DNA of 64,000 bases from G965226155 sp965226155 (GCA_965226155.1 OZ245331.1:186001-250000), one strand, 5' to 3'; shown: positions 45,764-55,227, counted from the first letter of the stretch. Program-made: numbers and translations. Notes: a model not told the origin generated them from the letters alone.

Positions 45764-46260
45764 GACACACCTTCATGCTCAAGCAACCATTCTTTAACCT
45801 GAAGCTGTTTTAATTTTCCCATATAACCGCCGATTCCCTGTGCAGAAACAATCCGATGACATGGCACTAAAATTACTACTGGATTAGTGCGACATGCCAT
45901 ACCAATAGCACGGTTGCCAGTCTTAAGTTTTTTAGCAAGTTGGCCATAGGTTACAACGGCTCCCATAGGAATATTTTGCATTTCACGCCATACACGCTTC
46001 TGGAATTGCGTACCTAGCAATTTCAGAGGGAATTCTGGGAATTTATTAGAGTATTTAAAATAGCGAGACACGGCATTACAAACATCTTTGGCAAATCGAC
46101 CCTTGGGAGGCACTAATCTGGTTTGCTGATTAAGCCAAAACAATCCTGAAACAGAGCTATCTTCTGTAATCACACCCAGTTTACCGATAGGTGTTTTAAT
46201 AACACAATCCGGCGATGCATTGATCACGTCTTGACGCCCGGCTCTACATAATGGAGGCAA
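45739..46260 (-). CDS. ogt: Methylated-DNA--protein-cysteine S-methyltransferase
   Basis: About 173 residues if the TTG at 46260 is used. A GTG at 46227 is an alternative, and neither has a good ribosome site. The core has the acceptor motif VPCHRIV (Cys134) and the upstream FQKRVWREMQNIPMGAVVTYGQLA helix-turn-helix region that flips the base. It repairs O6-alkylguanine by suicide transfer of the alkyl group. The gene follows rplS after an inverted repeat and overlaps xerD. Confidence 0.9.
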   Translation of the reverse strand: MPPLCRAGRQDVINASPDCVIKTPIGKLGVITEDSSVSGLFWLNQQTRLVPPKGRFAKDVCNAVSRYFKYSNKFPEFPLKLLGTQFQKRVWREMQNIPMGAVVTYGQLAKKLKTGNRAIGMACRTNPVVILVPCHRIVSAQGIGGYMGKLKQLQVKEWLLEHEGVSCQKMTGN

Positions 46261-46272
46261 TAAATCAAATTA

Positions 46273-46296
46273 CTCATTCATATCACCATGAATGAG
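46273..46296. repeat. 9-bp perfect inverted repeat between rplS and ogt
   Basis: CTCATTCAT and ATGAATGAG are fully complementary around a 6-base loop. On the minus strand the stem follows the rplS stop by about 20 bp and is trailed by AT-rich sequence but no long U-run. It is likely a transcript 3'-end or partial terminator of the rpsP operon. Confidence 0.5.
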
Positions 46297-46315
46297 ATAT
46301 TGCCACACACGTCTG

Positions 46316-46699
46316 TTAGTCTTTACTCTCAGTCTTACCCGAATCAATAGTTGTAGAAATTTTTTCTTTAATTCTGGATGCCTTACCACGCAGATCACGC
46401 ATGTAATATAATTTCGCTCGTCGGACATCGCCACGTCGTTTCACCTTAATACTGGTGATAGTTGGAGAATGGGACTGAAAAACCCTTTCAACTCCCTCCC
46501 CATAAGATATCTTACGCACTGTAAATGATGAATTTAATCCACGATTTTTCTTGGCGATGACTACACCTTCGAAAGCCTGCACGCGTTCGCGCTTTCCTTC
46601 GATAACCTTAACACTGACGATAACAGTATCGCCTGGACTAAAATCGGGTATATCCTGATTTAGCTGTTCTGTTTCAATTTGTTCAATAATATTACTCAT
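46316..46699 (-). CDS. rplS: 50S ribosomal protein L19
   Basis: The 127-residue protein has the L19 hallmarks: PDFSPGDTVIVSVKV, RVQAFEGVVIAKKNRGLNSSFTVRKIS and the basic C-terminal RRGDVRRAKLYYMRDLRGKASRIKEK. It sits at the 30S-50S interface. It is the last gene of the rpsP-rimM-trmD-rplS operon, 21 bp after trmD. The C-terminal tail is slightly longer than in E. coli. Confidence 0.97.
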   Translation of the reverse strand: MSNIIEQIETEQLNQDIPDFSPGDTVIVSVKVIEGKRERVQAFEGVVIAKKNRGLNSSFTVRKISYGEGVERVFQSHSPTITSIKVKRRGDVRRAKLYYMRDLRGKASRIKEKISTTIDSGKTESKD

Positions 46700-46720
46700 A
46701 ATAGCTACTCCGAAATATAT

Positions 46721-47461
46721 TCACTCAGATTGATCCGATTTAATTTCATCCAACAACTTTTGTTGCTCATCATTCAGTTCAACTTTATCCAGTAAATCTG
46801 ACCTTCGTTGCCATGTCCTGGCTAGCGCCTGTTTCATACGCCAGCGATTGATCTGAATGTGATCCCCGCTCACGAGTACTTCAGGAACATGCATCCCATC
46901 GGTCTCTTCAGGTCTAGTATAGTGTGGATAGTCAAGCAGTCCATTTGCAAATGAGTCTTCACCGGCAGAGTCCTCATGCCCCAATACACCAGGTATTGTT
47001 CTCGCTATGGTGTCAATCAGCACCATCGCAGGCAATTCACCCCCACTAACCACATAATCTCCGATAGACCATTCCTCATCGACTTCACTTTCAATAATTC
47101 TTTCATCTATCCCTTCGTAACGTCCACACACCAAAATAAGCTGGCTATTTTCAGCAATTCGATTAACGCCATACTGGTCTAGCCTTCTCCCTTGTGGTGA
47201 TAGATAAATTACTTTAGCTCCATCTAGTAATTGTCTTGCTGCTTTTATAGCATCAGTTATGGGCTGTACAGCCATCACCATTCCTGGACCGCCGCCATAT
47301 GGTCTATCATCGACTGCCCGATGCTTATTTTGCGCATAATCGCGTGGGTCAAAACTTCTTATCTTTAATAAACCATTTTTTACAGCTCTGCCGGTAATAC
47401 CATATTCCATTATCCCGTTCACCATCTCGGGAAACAAGGTAATCACCGCAACATGAAACAT
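46721..47461 (-). CDS. trmD: tRNA (guanine-N1)-methyltransferase
   Basis: The 246-residue SPOUT enzyme has DDRPYGGGPGMVM near 50-62, and the trefoil-knot SAM site LSPQGRR, CGRYEGIDERI and SIGDYVVSGGELPAMVLID. It methylates G37 next to the anticodon of tRNAs reading CCN, CUN and CGG, preventing frameshifting. It starts directly after the rimM stop, in the standard operon order. Confidence 0.97.
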   Translation of the reverse strand: MFHVAVITLFPEMVNGIMEYGITGRAVKNGLLKIRSFDPRDYAQNKHRAVDDRPYGGGPGMVMAVQPITDAIKAARQLLDGAKVIYLSPQGRRLDQYGVNRIAENSQLILVCGRYEGIDERIIESEVDEEWSIGDYVVSGGELPAMVLIDTIARTIPGVLGHEDSAGEDSFANGLLDYPHYTRPEETDGMHVPEVLVSGDHIQINRWRMKQALARTWQRRSDLLDKVELNDEQQKLLDEIKSDQSE

Positions 47462-47995
47462 CTAGCTGAACTCCGGGTCCCAATCTACAACCACTCGTCC
47501 AATCTGCAGGTCAACTTCCTTAATGTACCGGTCTAAGATAAGTGGGATCAAGTAGCGTCGCTCACCTTCGGTAATCATCACATCATTGGCACCGGTTTCT
47601 TGGATTGATGATACCTTCCCAAGACAAGCGCCTTCTAGATTTATCACATTCAGATCTATTAAGTCACACCAGTAGTATTGGCCCGACTCTAAATCAGGCA
47701 TCTGTTCCCTCAGTACTTCAATGTTCTTTCCAACTAGGGCAGTCGCTTTATCCCTGTCGTCGATCCCTTCAAGTTTTGCAATCGGGCCCTTAGCACTAAC
47801 TTCGCTATCCATGATGACTAGCTCGTCCCTGTTGGATTTTTCACCAACTAGCCATGGGCTATAAGTTAGAATATTTTCCTTGGGCCTGGTATAGGAAGAA
47901 ATTCGCAGCCAACCGTTTACACCGTACACTCCGATGATTATACCTACAATGACCCTGCGTTTTTTCTCCGTCCCGCTGTCTGCAGGTCCCGTCAT
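47462..47995 (-). CDS. rimM: Ribosome maturation factor RimM
   Basis: The frame opens with a TTG (48001); the ATG at 47995 is the more likely start, giving about 177 residues. The N-terminal RimM domain (VIVGIIIGVYGVNGWLRISSYTRP) is followed by a PRC-barrel domain (GQYYWCDLIDLNVINLEG..LGKVSSIQETGANDVM). It binds S19 and assists maturation of the 30S head. It lies 11 bp after rpsP and abuts trmD. Confidence 0.94.
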   Translation of the reverse strand: MTGPADSGTEKKRRVIVGIIIGVYGVNGWLRISSYTRPKENILTYSPWLVGEKSNRDELVIMDSEVSAKGPIAKLEGIDDRDKATALVGKNIEVLREQMPDLESGQYYWCDLIDLNVINLEGACLGKVSSIQETGANDVMITEGERRYLIPLILDRYIKEVDLQIGRVVVDWDPEFS

Positions 47996-48006
47996 GGGCA
48001 ATTAGG

Positions 48007-48264
48007 TTAGACCGTAGCTGTAACCTGGCTGTTTTGTTTCAACAACGCAGTAACACGATCTGTAGTCCTGGCACCTTGTGATAACCAATATTCAACACGT
48101 TCTTGTTCAACTTGTAGTTCCACTTCGCTACCCACCGCAATCGGATTATAGTACCCAAGTCGTTCAATATAGCGACCATCCCGGCTCCTTCTAGAATCCG
48201 CGACTACAATATGATAAAAAGGCCTCTTTTTTGCGCCAGCGCGCGCCAATCGAATTGTTACCAT
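48007..48264 (-). CDS. rpsP: 30S ribosomal protein S16
   Basis: The 85-residue protein begins MVTIRLARAGAKKRPFYHIVVADSR, the S16 signature, and includes GRYIERLGYYNP. It is a 16S rRNA assembly protein and the first gene of the rpsP-rimM-trmD-rplS operon. Its promoter should lie in the 250-bp divergent gap to the formyl-THF cyclo-ligase gene, where I see no other gene. Confidence 0.97.
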   Translation of the reverse strand: MVTIRLARAGAKKRPFYHIVVADSRRSRDGRYIERLGYYNPIAVGSEVELQVEQERVEYWLSQGARTTDRVTALLKQNSQVTATV

Positions 48265-48514
48265 TTAATGCACTTTCCTCAATAATGAATATTTACAGAG
48301 CAGGATTATACCATTCTGAAGAGGCAGGTATTTTACGGTATCTTGCATAAAAAGAAAGGGCAAACAAATAGTTACTGATAGTTTGGCTACTTGGCCACTC
48401 ACTTGGGAAAATGCTGTAGAAGACATCGTGAAATATAATTTCCTGTTTTAAAACAAACTGTTAGGATAAACGGGTTGATCACAGCCTGATGAGGTTAATA
48501 ATCACCCTAGTCGT

Positions 48515-49102
48515 ATGCCAGACCCTTTAGATGAAAAAACGCAGCTTCGACCAAGTTTAATTCACCGACGCAGCCAGATTGGGAATGACCAAATTACCCA
48601 ACATAGCAAGACCATACAGTGTCGGTTAATGGCGCTCCCAGAGATACAGGCGTGTAAGAGTATTTTCTGTTTTGTCTCTCTCGCAGAAGAAGTTGAGACA
48701 CACAGTCTGATTGATTCGATGTTACAGGAGGGGAAACTACTCACCATTCCTAAGATTATTCATTCCAAACAGATGATCGCAATTCCATTCAAGAATTGGT
48801 CTGAGCTTACGCCAGGACAGTTGGGCATACTAACGCCCATGTCTAGTGTTTCCTATAAGGGTGAAATCGATGTTTGCATCACACCCGGCATCGGATTCAC
48901 AGCAAACGGTACACGACTCGGTTACGGGCAAGGATATTATGACAAATGGTTGGCAAAACACACTGTAAAATACAAGATTGCCGTCGCGTTTGAATGTCAG
49001 CTAGTGGATAACCTGCCCACAGATGCAAATGATGTCGCTATGGACATGATTGTGACAGAAGAAAGGATAATCAGGGTTCATTCTGAATCGACCAACGCCT
49101 AG
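48515..49102 (+). CDS. 5-formyltetrahydrofolate cyclo-ligase
   Basis: The 195-residue YgfA/MTHFS-family protein has the substrate/ATP motif TPGIGFTANGTRLGYGQGYYDKWLA (about 129-153) and the start-proximal basic segment LRPSLIHRRSQI. It converts 5-formyl-THF to 5,10-methenyl-THF with ATP. In many gammaproteobacteria this gene follows the 6S RNA gene. The 250 bp upstream show no recognisable 6S RNA structure. Confidence 0.88.
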   Translation: MPDPLDEKTQLRPSLIHRRSQIGNDQITQHSKTIQCRLMALPEIQACKSIFCFVSLAEEVETHSLIDSMLQEGKLLTIPKIIHSKQMIAIPFKNWSELTPGQLGILTPMSSVSYKGEIDVCITPGIGFTANGTRLGYGQGYYDKWLAKHTVKYKIAVAFECQLVDNLPTDANDVAMDMIVTEERIIRVHSESTNA

Positions 49103-49155
49103 GGCATCATTGTTTGATAGCACTGCCAATAAACAAAAATATTTTCCGGCAGTGA

Positions 49156-50223
49156 CTATGACTTACCGAGAGGATTATCTGGATCGACACCATCACGGAA
49201 GGGTTTTCGCCGATCGATATTAGTCAACTGATAAACTTTTCCGATCCAATTATTAATAACCGCTTCTGCACTGTCATGCCATGTGTTATCCAATTCAGGT
49301 ACGATCAAATGCTCTGGAAATTTAGGTGGAGTAGCACTCTTTTGTTTAGCCATTATGACGCTATCACGGTATTCGACTAGAACAGCCCTATTTCGGATGT
49401 TGAAATAGTTTTCCGGATATCGAGGGTAATTATCAATATCGTCATTTATAAAGCGCCCAACTTCGCGTTTATATTCTTTCATGAGGCTAATAGCATCATA
49501 TTCAGGATGCCCTTGGCAAAAAACAATCCTGAAACCGTCCTGGCTCACTGCTAAATGTACGCCTGCTTGTTCGCTCTCTACCAGTATTATCAATCCTGCA
49601 TCATCAAATTGCTTCTTGTCTACTTGGTTAAAACGTGAATGTGGCACATCAAAACGTGTATTTACGCCTGCGACCAGTGGATGCGTTTTATTTACCACGT
49701 GGTGGGAATACACACCCCAACGTTTTTCCTGCAAAGGAAATCTTTTTATCCCATACCGATATTCTAGTAACGCATGTGTAGCCAGACAGGAACAAAGGAT
49801 TGAAGTAACATTCTCATATGCCCAGTCCGTAATCTCCATTAATGGTTTTGAAAATGCCTGATTTGACAAGTCGGGGCCGATCACATTGGCACCTGATATT
49901 ATTAATGCGTCCAACCCATGCTCCTTAATTGTCTCTATATCCGTATAGTAGTTATTAATATGGGCGGTGCCTTCATTGCTCCGCTTCAATTCTTTCAAGG
50001 TAAAAGGGTGCACATTAAATTGGGCTATCTGGTTACTCTCTCCCACCAGCCGTAGAAATTGACGCTCGGTTGCTTCCAGCGCTTTGTCAGGCATCATATT
50101 CAACAGACCGATATGCAATTCACGTATGTCCTGGTGTAAAGCATGGTCACTGGATAATATTGTCTCGCCCTCTTCCCTCAATCGGGCAAAGCTTGGTAAT
50201 GCTGAATTTGCCACTAGAGGCAT
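49156..50223 (-). CDS. metA: Homoserine O-acyltransferase, MetA family
   Basis: The 355-residue protein has the glutamine-amidotransferase-like MetA fold. The catalytic cysteine aligns with Cys146 (ILCSCLATHALLEY), with the His239/Glu241 pair in CQGHPEYD and the start LHIGLLNMMPDKALEATERQFLRL typical of MetA. It acylates homoserine for methionine synthesis. The acyl donor is uncertain: the pocket motif reads GANVIG where the known succinyl- and acetyl-specific enzymes carry Gly or Glu. A P-loop ATPase gene starts 12 bp upstream on the same strand and may be cotranscribed. Confidence 0.88.
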   Translation of the reverse strand: MPLVANSALPSFARLREEGETILSSDHALHQDIRELHIGLLNMMPDKALEATERQFLRLVGESNQIAQFNVHPFTLKELKRSNEGTAHINNYYTDIETIKEHGLDALIISGANVIGPDLSNQAFSKPLMEITDWAYENVTSILCSCLATHALLEYRYGIKRFPLQEKRWGVYSHHVVNKTHPLVAGVNTRFDVPHSRFNQVDKKQFDDAGLIILVESEQAGVHLAVSQDGFRIVFCQGHPEYDAISLMKEYKREVGRFINDDIDNYPRYPENYFNIRNRAVLVEYRDSVIMAKQKSATPPKFPEHLIVPELDNTWHDSAEAVINNWIGKVYQLTNIDRRKPFRDGVDPDNPLGKS

Positions 50224-50235
50224 AGTTGCAATCTC

Positions 50236-51075
50236 TTATCTCGAGAGAACATCTGCTATTAACTCAACAAATCCGGTTTCATTTTCTATGTTCTCTATTT
50301 CATTGGTCGTAACTGTATATCCGTATTCTTCTGCAATCTTTTCATATCTGGGCAAACGTTCATCATATAGTCGTGGAAACACCCAACGTATAAAATCATC
50401 TGGTTCAATTAATGCCGCATACTCAAGTTGTTGTTGGTCCATATACATTGCTATATGTTTATCAAGAAACTCCTTACGATAATATAGGGGTTTCAGATCA
50501 GTCTCTGCTCTTTTGATAAGCTCCTTATCATTATCTTTGGTCGACTTGATATAAATTATCAGCGTATTCTCCGCCAATACTGACATTACTTTCTCATCAT
50601 CAAGCTCGCACAGGCTACCACTTGCATCGTTTATGAAATGATCATATCCATATATCTCATGGGCTTTTTGAATAAACTTTGATACATCATGCATAGCTGC
50701 TATTTCAGATGATAGATGCAATGCCTGCCGATGTTTGAATTCAGCTAGGCCGATGCCACCACGTTCCGGGTTGCCAACCTTGCCAAGGAAGGTAGACAGG
50801 GGATCAAGATTATCAACGCCTATATTGTTGGCAATATGGATTGAATCTGACCTCAACAATTCCTGTAAAAACGGAATCTGCATGGCTTGTTGCTTTATAT
50901 TGTCCAAGATGTCTTCATCCAGGTAACGAGTACCGATCCGGTAGTCACAGGAATAATGAAACCAGTGATGACGGCGCAATATTCGAGCGATACGGGTTTT
51001 ACCTACTCCCGACATGCCGAGTAGGGTTATCGCCTTCTGGTCCCATGCCCTGAATTGATTGCCATTGATTCTCAT
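50236..51075 (-). CDS. P-loop ATPase/kinase-like protein of unknown function
   Basis: The 279-residue cytosolic protein has an N-terminal Walker A GMSGVGKT (about 19-26) in a kinase-like context (ITLLGMSGVGKTRIARILRR). The conserved segments WFHYSCDYRIGTRYL, FLGKVGNPERGGIGLAEFKHRQ and FINDASGSLCEL follow. The last has an aspartate that could serve as the Walker B residue. No DNA-binding or membrane segments are seen. I do not recognise a characterised family. It lies directly upstream of metA with 12 bp between, so it probably shares its transcript. A role in methionine metabolism is only inference. Confidence 0.7.
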   Translation of the reverse strand: MRINGNQFRAWDQKAITLLGMSGVGKTRIARILRRHHWFHYSCDYRIGTRYLDEDILDNIKQQAMQIPFLQELLRSDSIHIANNIGVDNLDPLSTFLGKVGNPERGGIGLAEFKHRQALHLSSEIAAMHDVSKFIQKAHEIYGYDHFINDASGSLCELDDEKVMSVLAENTLIIYIKSTKDNDKELIKRAETDLKPLYYRKEFLDKHIAMYMDQQQLEYAALIEPDDFIRWVFPRLYDERLPRYEKIAEEYGYTVTTNEIENIENETGFVELIADVLSR

Positions 51076-51265
51076 ATCACTTGCAAATACTTATAAAAAA
51101 ATGAATCCTACCTTAATCTTAATCCCCGTAACATGATTATTTTAACAGATATTAAATGTAACTAATTGATTATTAGAAAGTTATAATATTGATAATTACC
51201 AAATGCAGGAAAATAACTGCCTTAGGTTATGGTGAACCAAAGAATATCGCGCTAGATGAACTGAT

Positions 51266-51291
51266 AAAAAAAGGGGCCTTCAGCCCCTTTT
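51266..51291 (-). terminator. Rho-independent terminator of the rimP-pnp operon
   Basis: On the minus strand a G+C-rich stem (AAGGGGC pairing with GCCCCTT, 5-base loop) is followed by seven uridines. It lies 56 bp past the pnp stop and is the strongest intrinsic terminator in the window. Confidence 0.9.
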
Positions 51292-51346
51292 CATCACTTA
51301 GTTAATTTCCAAGTTAATTTTCGCTAGAAGCTTCTACCTATAGCTA

Positions 51347-53431
51347 TCATTCGTTTACTGCCTTCATACTCAGTCTTACCCGACCTTGCTTATCAATTTC
51401 TAGGACCTTAACCTTAACCATGTCGCCCTCGGTCAATTTATCGGTAACGTTTTCTACTCGTTCATCACAAATCTGAGAGATATGGACTAAGCCGTCTTTA
51501 CCTGGAAGAACGTTAACAAAAGCGCCAAAGTCCATAATTTTGGCAACCTTTCCTTCGTAGATCTTACCGACTTCAACATCAGCTGTCAGCGCCTCGATTC
51601 TAGCTTGCGCAATATCACTAGCAGTTTTGTCATTAGAATATATCTTTACATTACCATCATCATCAATATCGATAGTCGTTCCTGTTTCTTCGGTCAATGC
51701 ACGGATTACAGCTCCCCCCTTCCCGATTACATCGCGTATTGTTTTAGGATTGATTTTGATCATGGTAATCCGTGGAGCATACTCTGACATCTCTTCCCTA
51801 GGACTAGAAATCGCCGCCTTCATTTTGTCTAGGATATGAAAACGACCATCCTTCGCCTGAGCAAGTGCTACCTCCATAATCTCACTGGTAATTCCATCGA
51901 TTTTGATATCCATCTGCAACGCCGTAATACCTTTTTCAGTACCGGCCACCTTGAAATCCATATCACCAAGATGATCTTCATCACCCATGATGTCCGACAG
52001 GATTACAAATTTATCGTCATCCTTGATCAAGCCCATAGCAATACCTGCGACGGGTGCCTCTATACCTACTCCCGCATCCATTAACGACATACTGCTACCA
52101 CATACAGATGCCATAGAACTGGATCCATTAGATTCGGTAATTTCTGAAACAACCCGGATGGAATACGGAAAGCTATCCATGTCCGGTAAAACCGCCATAA
52201 TCCCACGCTTAGCCAATTTTCCATGCCCTATCTCACGTCGCTTCGGACCCATCATCCGACGAACTTCACCAACACAAAAAGGTGGGAAATTATAATGAAA
52301 CATAAATTTGTCTTTATATTCCCCTTCAATCGCATCAATGATTTGGGAATCCCGTTCAGTACCCAATGTCGTCACAACCAGTGCCTGTGTCTCGCCTCTG
52401 GTAAACAGAGCAGACCCATGTGTTCGAGGCAACACACCTACCTCAACAGTAATATCTCGAATCGCAGCGGAATCACGACCATCTATACGCGGTTCACCGC
52501 CGATAATCCCTCCGCGAACAATTGCGCTTTCTAGTTGCTTAAAGGTATTGCTTGTATCTCTCTCCGTCCAACGATCCTCAAATTCCTCTATGATTGATGC
52601 AACGACTTCGCTGCGGATTTCATCCAATCGTTCTCGCCGACTAATTTTATCTGTAATGGCATAAGCTTCTCTCAGTAAATCGCTGCATCGGTTTTCTACT
52701 TCCTTAGTCAAATCCATGTCCTTTTCCGGAGCAGTCCAGTCCCATGGTTTGACACCGGCATCACTGGCGAAGGAATTAATATTATCAATTACTAATTGCA
52801 TTTGTTCATGTCCAAATGTAACAGCACCCAACATGACAGATTCTGATAATTGTTGCGCTTCCGACTCAACCATTAATACAGAGTCTTTTGTTCCGGCTAC
52901 AACTAATTCAAGCTCGGAACTTGTTAACTCCTCGTAACTCGGATTAATAATATAGTTACCGTCTTTATAGCCGACACGAGCAACACCAATGGGGCCATTA
53001 AAAGGCACACCAGATAGAGCAATACTGGCAGATGTCGCTATCATTGCTGGTATGTCGGGGTTTATCTCTGGATCAAGCGAAAGAACATTTATAATAATTT
53101 GAACTTCGTTATTGAATCCTTTCGGAAATAAAGGCCGGATTGGTCGATCAATTAATCGGCATGTCAAAGTTTCCTTTTCACTAGGTCTACCCTCACGTTT
53201 AAAAAATCCACCGGGAATTTTACCCGCTGCATATGTTTTTTCCTGATAATCGACTGTTAACGGAAAGAAATCTCTTTCTGTATCGGAATCTTTACTAATA
53301 ACACAAGATGCCAAAACTACAGTATCCCCCATGCTTACTAAAGTCGCCCCGGATGCCTGCCTAGCAATCCTGCCTGTTTCCATTACTATTGTCTTGTCGC
53401 CATACTTGAACTCTTTGGTGACGATATTCAT
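51347..53431 (-). CDS. pnp: Polyribonucleotide nucleotidyltransferase (PNPase)
   Basis: The 694-residue protein has two RNase PH-like domains (AAGKIPGGFFKREGRPSEKE near 70-90; GVLPRTHGSALFTRGETQALVV near 330-352), then a KH domain (TIRDVIGKGGAVIRALTEETG) and an S1 domain (KIYEGKVAKIMDFGAFVNVLPGKDGLVHISQI). It is the 3'-to-5' phosphorolytic exonuclease of the RNA degradosome. The C-terminus stops soon after S1. It follows rpsO by 114 bp, the standard order, where autoregulation occurs in E. coli. Confidence 0.96.
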   Translation of the reverse strand: MNIVTKEFKYGDKTIVMETGRIARQASGATLVSMGDTVVLASCVISKDSDTERDFFPLTVDYQEKTYAAGKIPGGFFKREGRPSEKETLTCRLIDRPIRPLFPKGFNNEVQIIINVLSLDPEINPDIPAMIATSASIALSGVPFNGPIGVARVGYKDGNYIINPSYEELTSSELELVVAGTKDSVLMVESEAQQLSESVMLGAVTFGHEQMQLVIDNINSFASDAGVKPWDWTAPEKDMDLTKEVENRCSDLLREAYAITDKISRRERLDEIRSEVVASIIEEFEDRWTERDTSNTFKQLESAIVRGGIIGGEPRIDGRDSAAIRDITVEVGVLPRTHGSALFTRGETQALVVTTLGTERDSQIIDAIEGEYKDKFMFHYNFPPFCVGEVRRMMGPKRREIGHGKLAKRGIMAVLPDMDSFPYSIRVVSEITESNGSSSMASVCGSSMSLMDAGVGIEAPVAGIAMGLIKDDDKFVILSDIMGDEDHLGDMDFKVAGTEKGITALQMDIKIDGITSEIMEVALAQAKDGRFHILDKMKAAISSPREEMSEYAPRITMIKINPKTIRDVIGKGGAVIRALTEETGTTIDIDDDGNVKIYSNDKTASDIAQARIEALTADVEVGKIYEGKVAKIMDFGAFVNVLPGKDGLVHISQICDERVENVTDKLTEGDMVKVKVLEIDKQGRVRLSMKAVNE

Positions 53432-53545
53432 ATCGATTCCCCGAAATATTTGAAATTTGGTTGAGATTTATGGTTACTGGTTAGTTCTGACTTACTGGAA
53501 CAACTTGCAAAATCTTGTATGAAGGAGTGCTTGATTACACATAGA

Positions 53546-53815
53546 CTATTTTCGTAGTCCTAACCGGCCTATTAATTCGCGGTAGCGGCCTAGGTCTGTG
53601 CTTTTAAGGTAATCAAGTAATTTACGCCGTTGATTTATCATTCTTAACAAACCTTGGCGGGAATGATGATCTTTTTTGTGAACTTTAAAGTGATCTGAAA
53701 GATCAGTAATTTTAGCTGTTAATAACGCAACCTGGACTTCAGGCGAACCTGTATCTTGTGGCGTAATTTTGTAATCATTCAAAACTTCAGCTGTTTGCTG
53801 CTGATTTAATGCCAT
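53546..53815 (-). CDS. rpsO: 30S ribosomal protein S15
   Basis: The 89-residue protein has the typical S15 sequence (DTGSPEVQVALLTAKITDLSDHFKVHKKDHHSRQGLLRMINQRRKLLDYLK). It binds 16S rRNA in the platform and represses its own translation in E. coli. It lies between truB and pnp as usual. Its first codons follow a good upstream AGGAG element (GGAGCA in the mRNA). Confidence 0.97.
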   Translation of the reverse strand: MALNQQQTAEVLNDYKITPQDTGSPEVQVALLTAKITDLSDHFKVHKKDHHSRQGLLRMINQRRKLLDYLKSTDLGRYRELIGRLGLRK

Positions 53816-53926
53816 TTTGTATAAATGCTCCTAAACTATTGCCTCAATGAAACGGCGCGTATTGTACATAGGCCATCAGGCCTGAACAAGATTAATAGAG
53901 AAATATTACTAACTCGATAACACATC

Positions 53927-54864
53927 TTAATGCCTAACCATCCTACGGGGGGTTATCCTGCCATCATCCAGAACTTCAGCAATCCCCCAAAAGTCTCTAT
54001 TTTCGTTATAAATTCGTAAAATACCCTCCGTAGGTGCGTGAGCCACCATCACTGCCTGCCCCTGACCAAGAAAGGAGGAGACTGAATCGGTAAGCACAAC
54101 CTCGGGAATTCCATGGATCACGGCATCAATCGGCAACAGCAACTCATCAATAGCATCCAATCCCTGCTCTGCGAGATTGCGAATAGACTTAAATGAAGTC
54201 ATGTTATTCTCATGAAATGGGCCAGTTGCTGTTCGTCGTAAGGAAATTACATGTGCTCCACAGCCCAGTGCATTGCCAATATCTGTTACGAGAGTCCGGA
54301 TATATGTCCCTTTCGAGCAAGCCACCTCAATTTCAAACTGTTCACCCGTAAAATCAACCAAGCTATTTTCATATATTTTAATCCGCCCCGTGCTTCTCTT
54401 TTTACTTCTATACCCTGATACGCTAATTTATATAGGCGCTGTCCATTTTGCTTGAGTGCTGAAAACATTGGTGGGACCTGGTCGATAGTTCCCATAAATT
54501 TCTGTAGCGTTGCTTCTATATCCTCTTCCACTAACTGTGGGATAGGACGCTCACTAATAATCTTACCTTCACTATCACCAGTGGCCGTTTCAATCCCCAG
54601 CTGACATCGAGCTACATAACGTTTATTAGCGTTTAGCAAAAACGAGGTGAATTTTGTGGCTTCGCCGAAACAGATCGGTAGTAATCCGGATGCCTGTTTA
54701 TCAAGGTTGCCTGTATGCCCTGCTTTATTTGCCTGGTATATGCGTTTTATTTGCTGCAGGGAGTCATTTGAGGTAATACCCGGCAATTTATTCAGCAGCA
54801 ACACACCATGCACATCCCGCCCTTTCGATCTTTTCCGTGATTGGTTCAACTTAACAGGATTCAA
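53927..54864 (-). pseudogene. truB: tRNA pseudouridine(55) synthase TruB, single-base frameshift
   Basis: The N-terminal part (54864 to about 54386) covers the catalytic region, with Asp55 in GHTGNLDKQASG, and ends in frame with REARG. The C-terminal part (about 54391 to 53927) continues as RIKIYENSLVDFTGEQFEIEV and includes the conserved CSKGTYIRTLVTDIG motif and PUA-like tail. Adding one G at the GGGG run (54386-54389) joins them into a normal protein of about 312 residues that modifies U55 in tRNA. The gene sits in the expected position between rbfA and rpsO. The motif LDKQASG replaces the more usual LDPLATG. A real mutation or a homopolymer consensus error is possible. Confidence 0.85.
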
Positions 54865-54873
54865 TATTCATTT

Positions 54874-55227
54874 TTAATCTTCCGCATTAAGAGAGTCAAT
54901 TAATGCTGACAAATTGGCAGCTCTCTCAATGGAATTATCAAAATAGAATTTTAAAGTTGGGACACTGCGAAGTGTAAGTTTTTTTGATAGTTGATGTCTG
55001 TAATGAGCTGACTGCTCATTTAAAACTTTAATGATTTGCTCCCTATCGACATTATCAGTCAGACTGGTGACGTATATCTTTGCATTTTTGAGATCTGGGC
55101 TTACATCTACTGTGGATATTGTAACGAAATTGATTATTGGATTACTCTGGTCACGTTGTATATAGACCGCTACTTCACTCTGTACCAGATCAGCGACTCG
55201 CTTGTTTCGACCGAATTCTCTGGGCAT
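54874..55227 (-). CDS. rbfA: Ribosome-binding factor A
   Basis: The 117-residue KH-like protein has the family features REFGRNKRVADLVQSEVAVYIQRD and VSPDLKNAKIYVTSL, and the end LRSVPTLKFYFDNSIERAANLSALID. It helps mature the 16S rRNA 5' end, especially in the cold. It lies 100 bp after infB and 9 bp before truB. Confidence 0.95.
   Translation of the reverse strand: MPREFGRNKRVADLVQSEVAVYIQRDQSNPIINFVTISTVDVSPDLKNAKIYVTSLTDNVDREQIIKVLNEQSAHYRHQLSKKLTLRSVPTLKFYFDNSIERAANLSALIDSLNAED

Noticed and set aside
48265..48514. Possible 6S RNA gene upstream of the formyl-THF cyclo-ligase
   Set aside because: The location is suggestive, but the sequence is AT-rich with no long rod-like complementary arms or known 6S ends.
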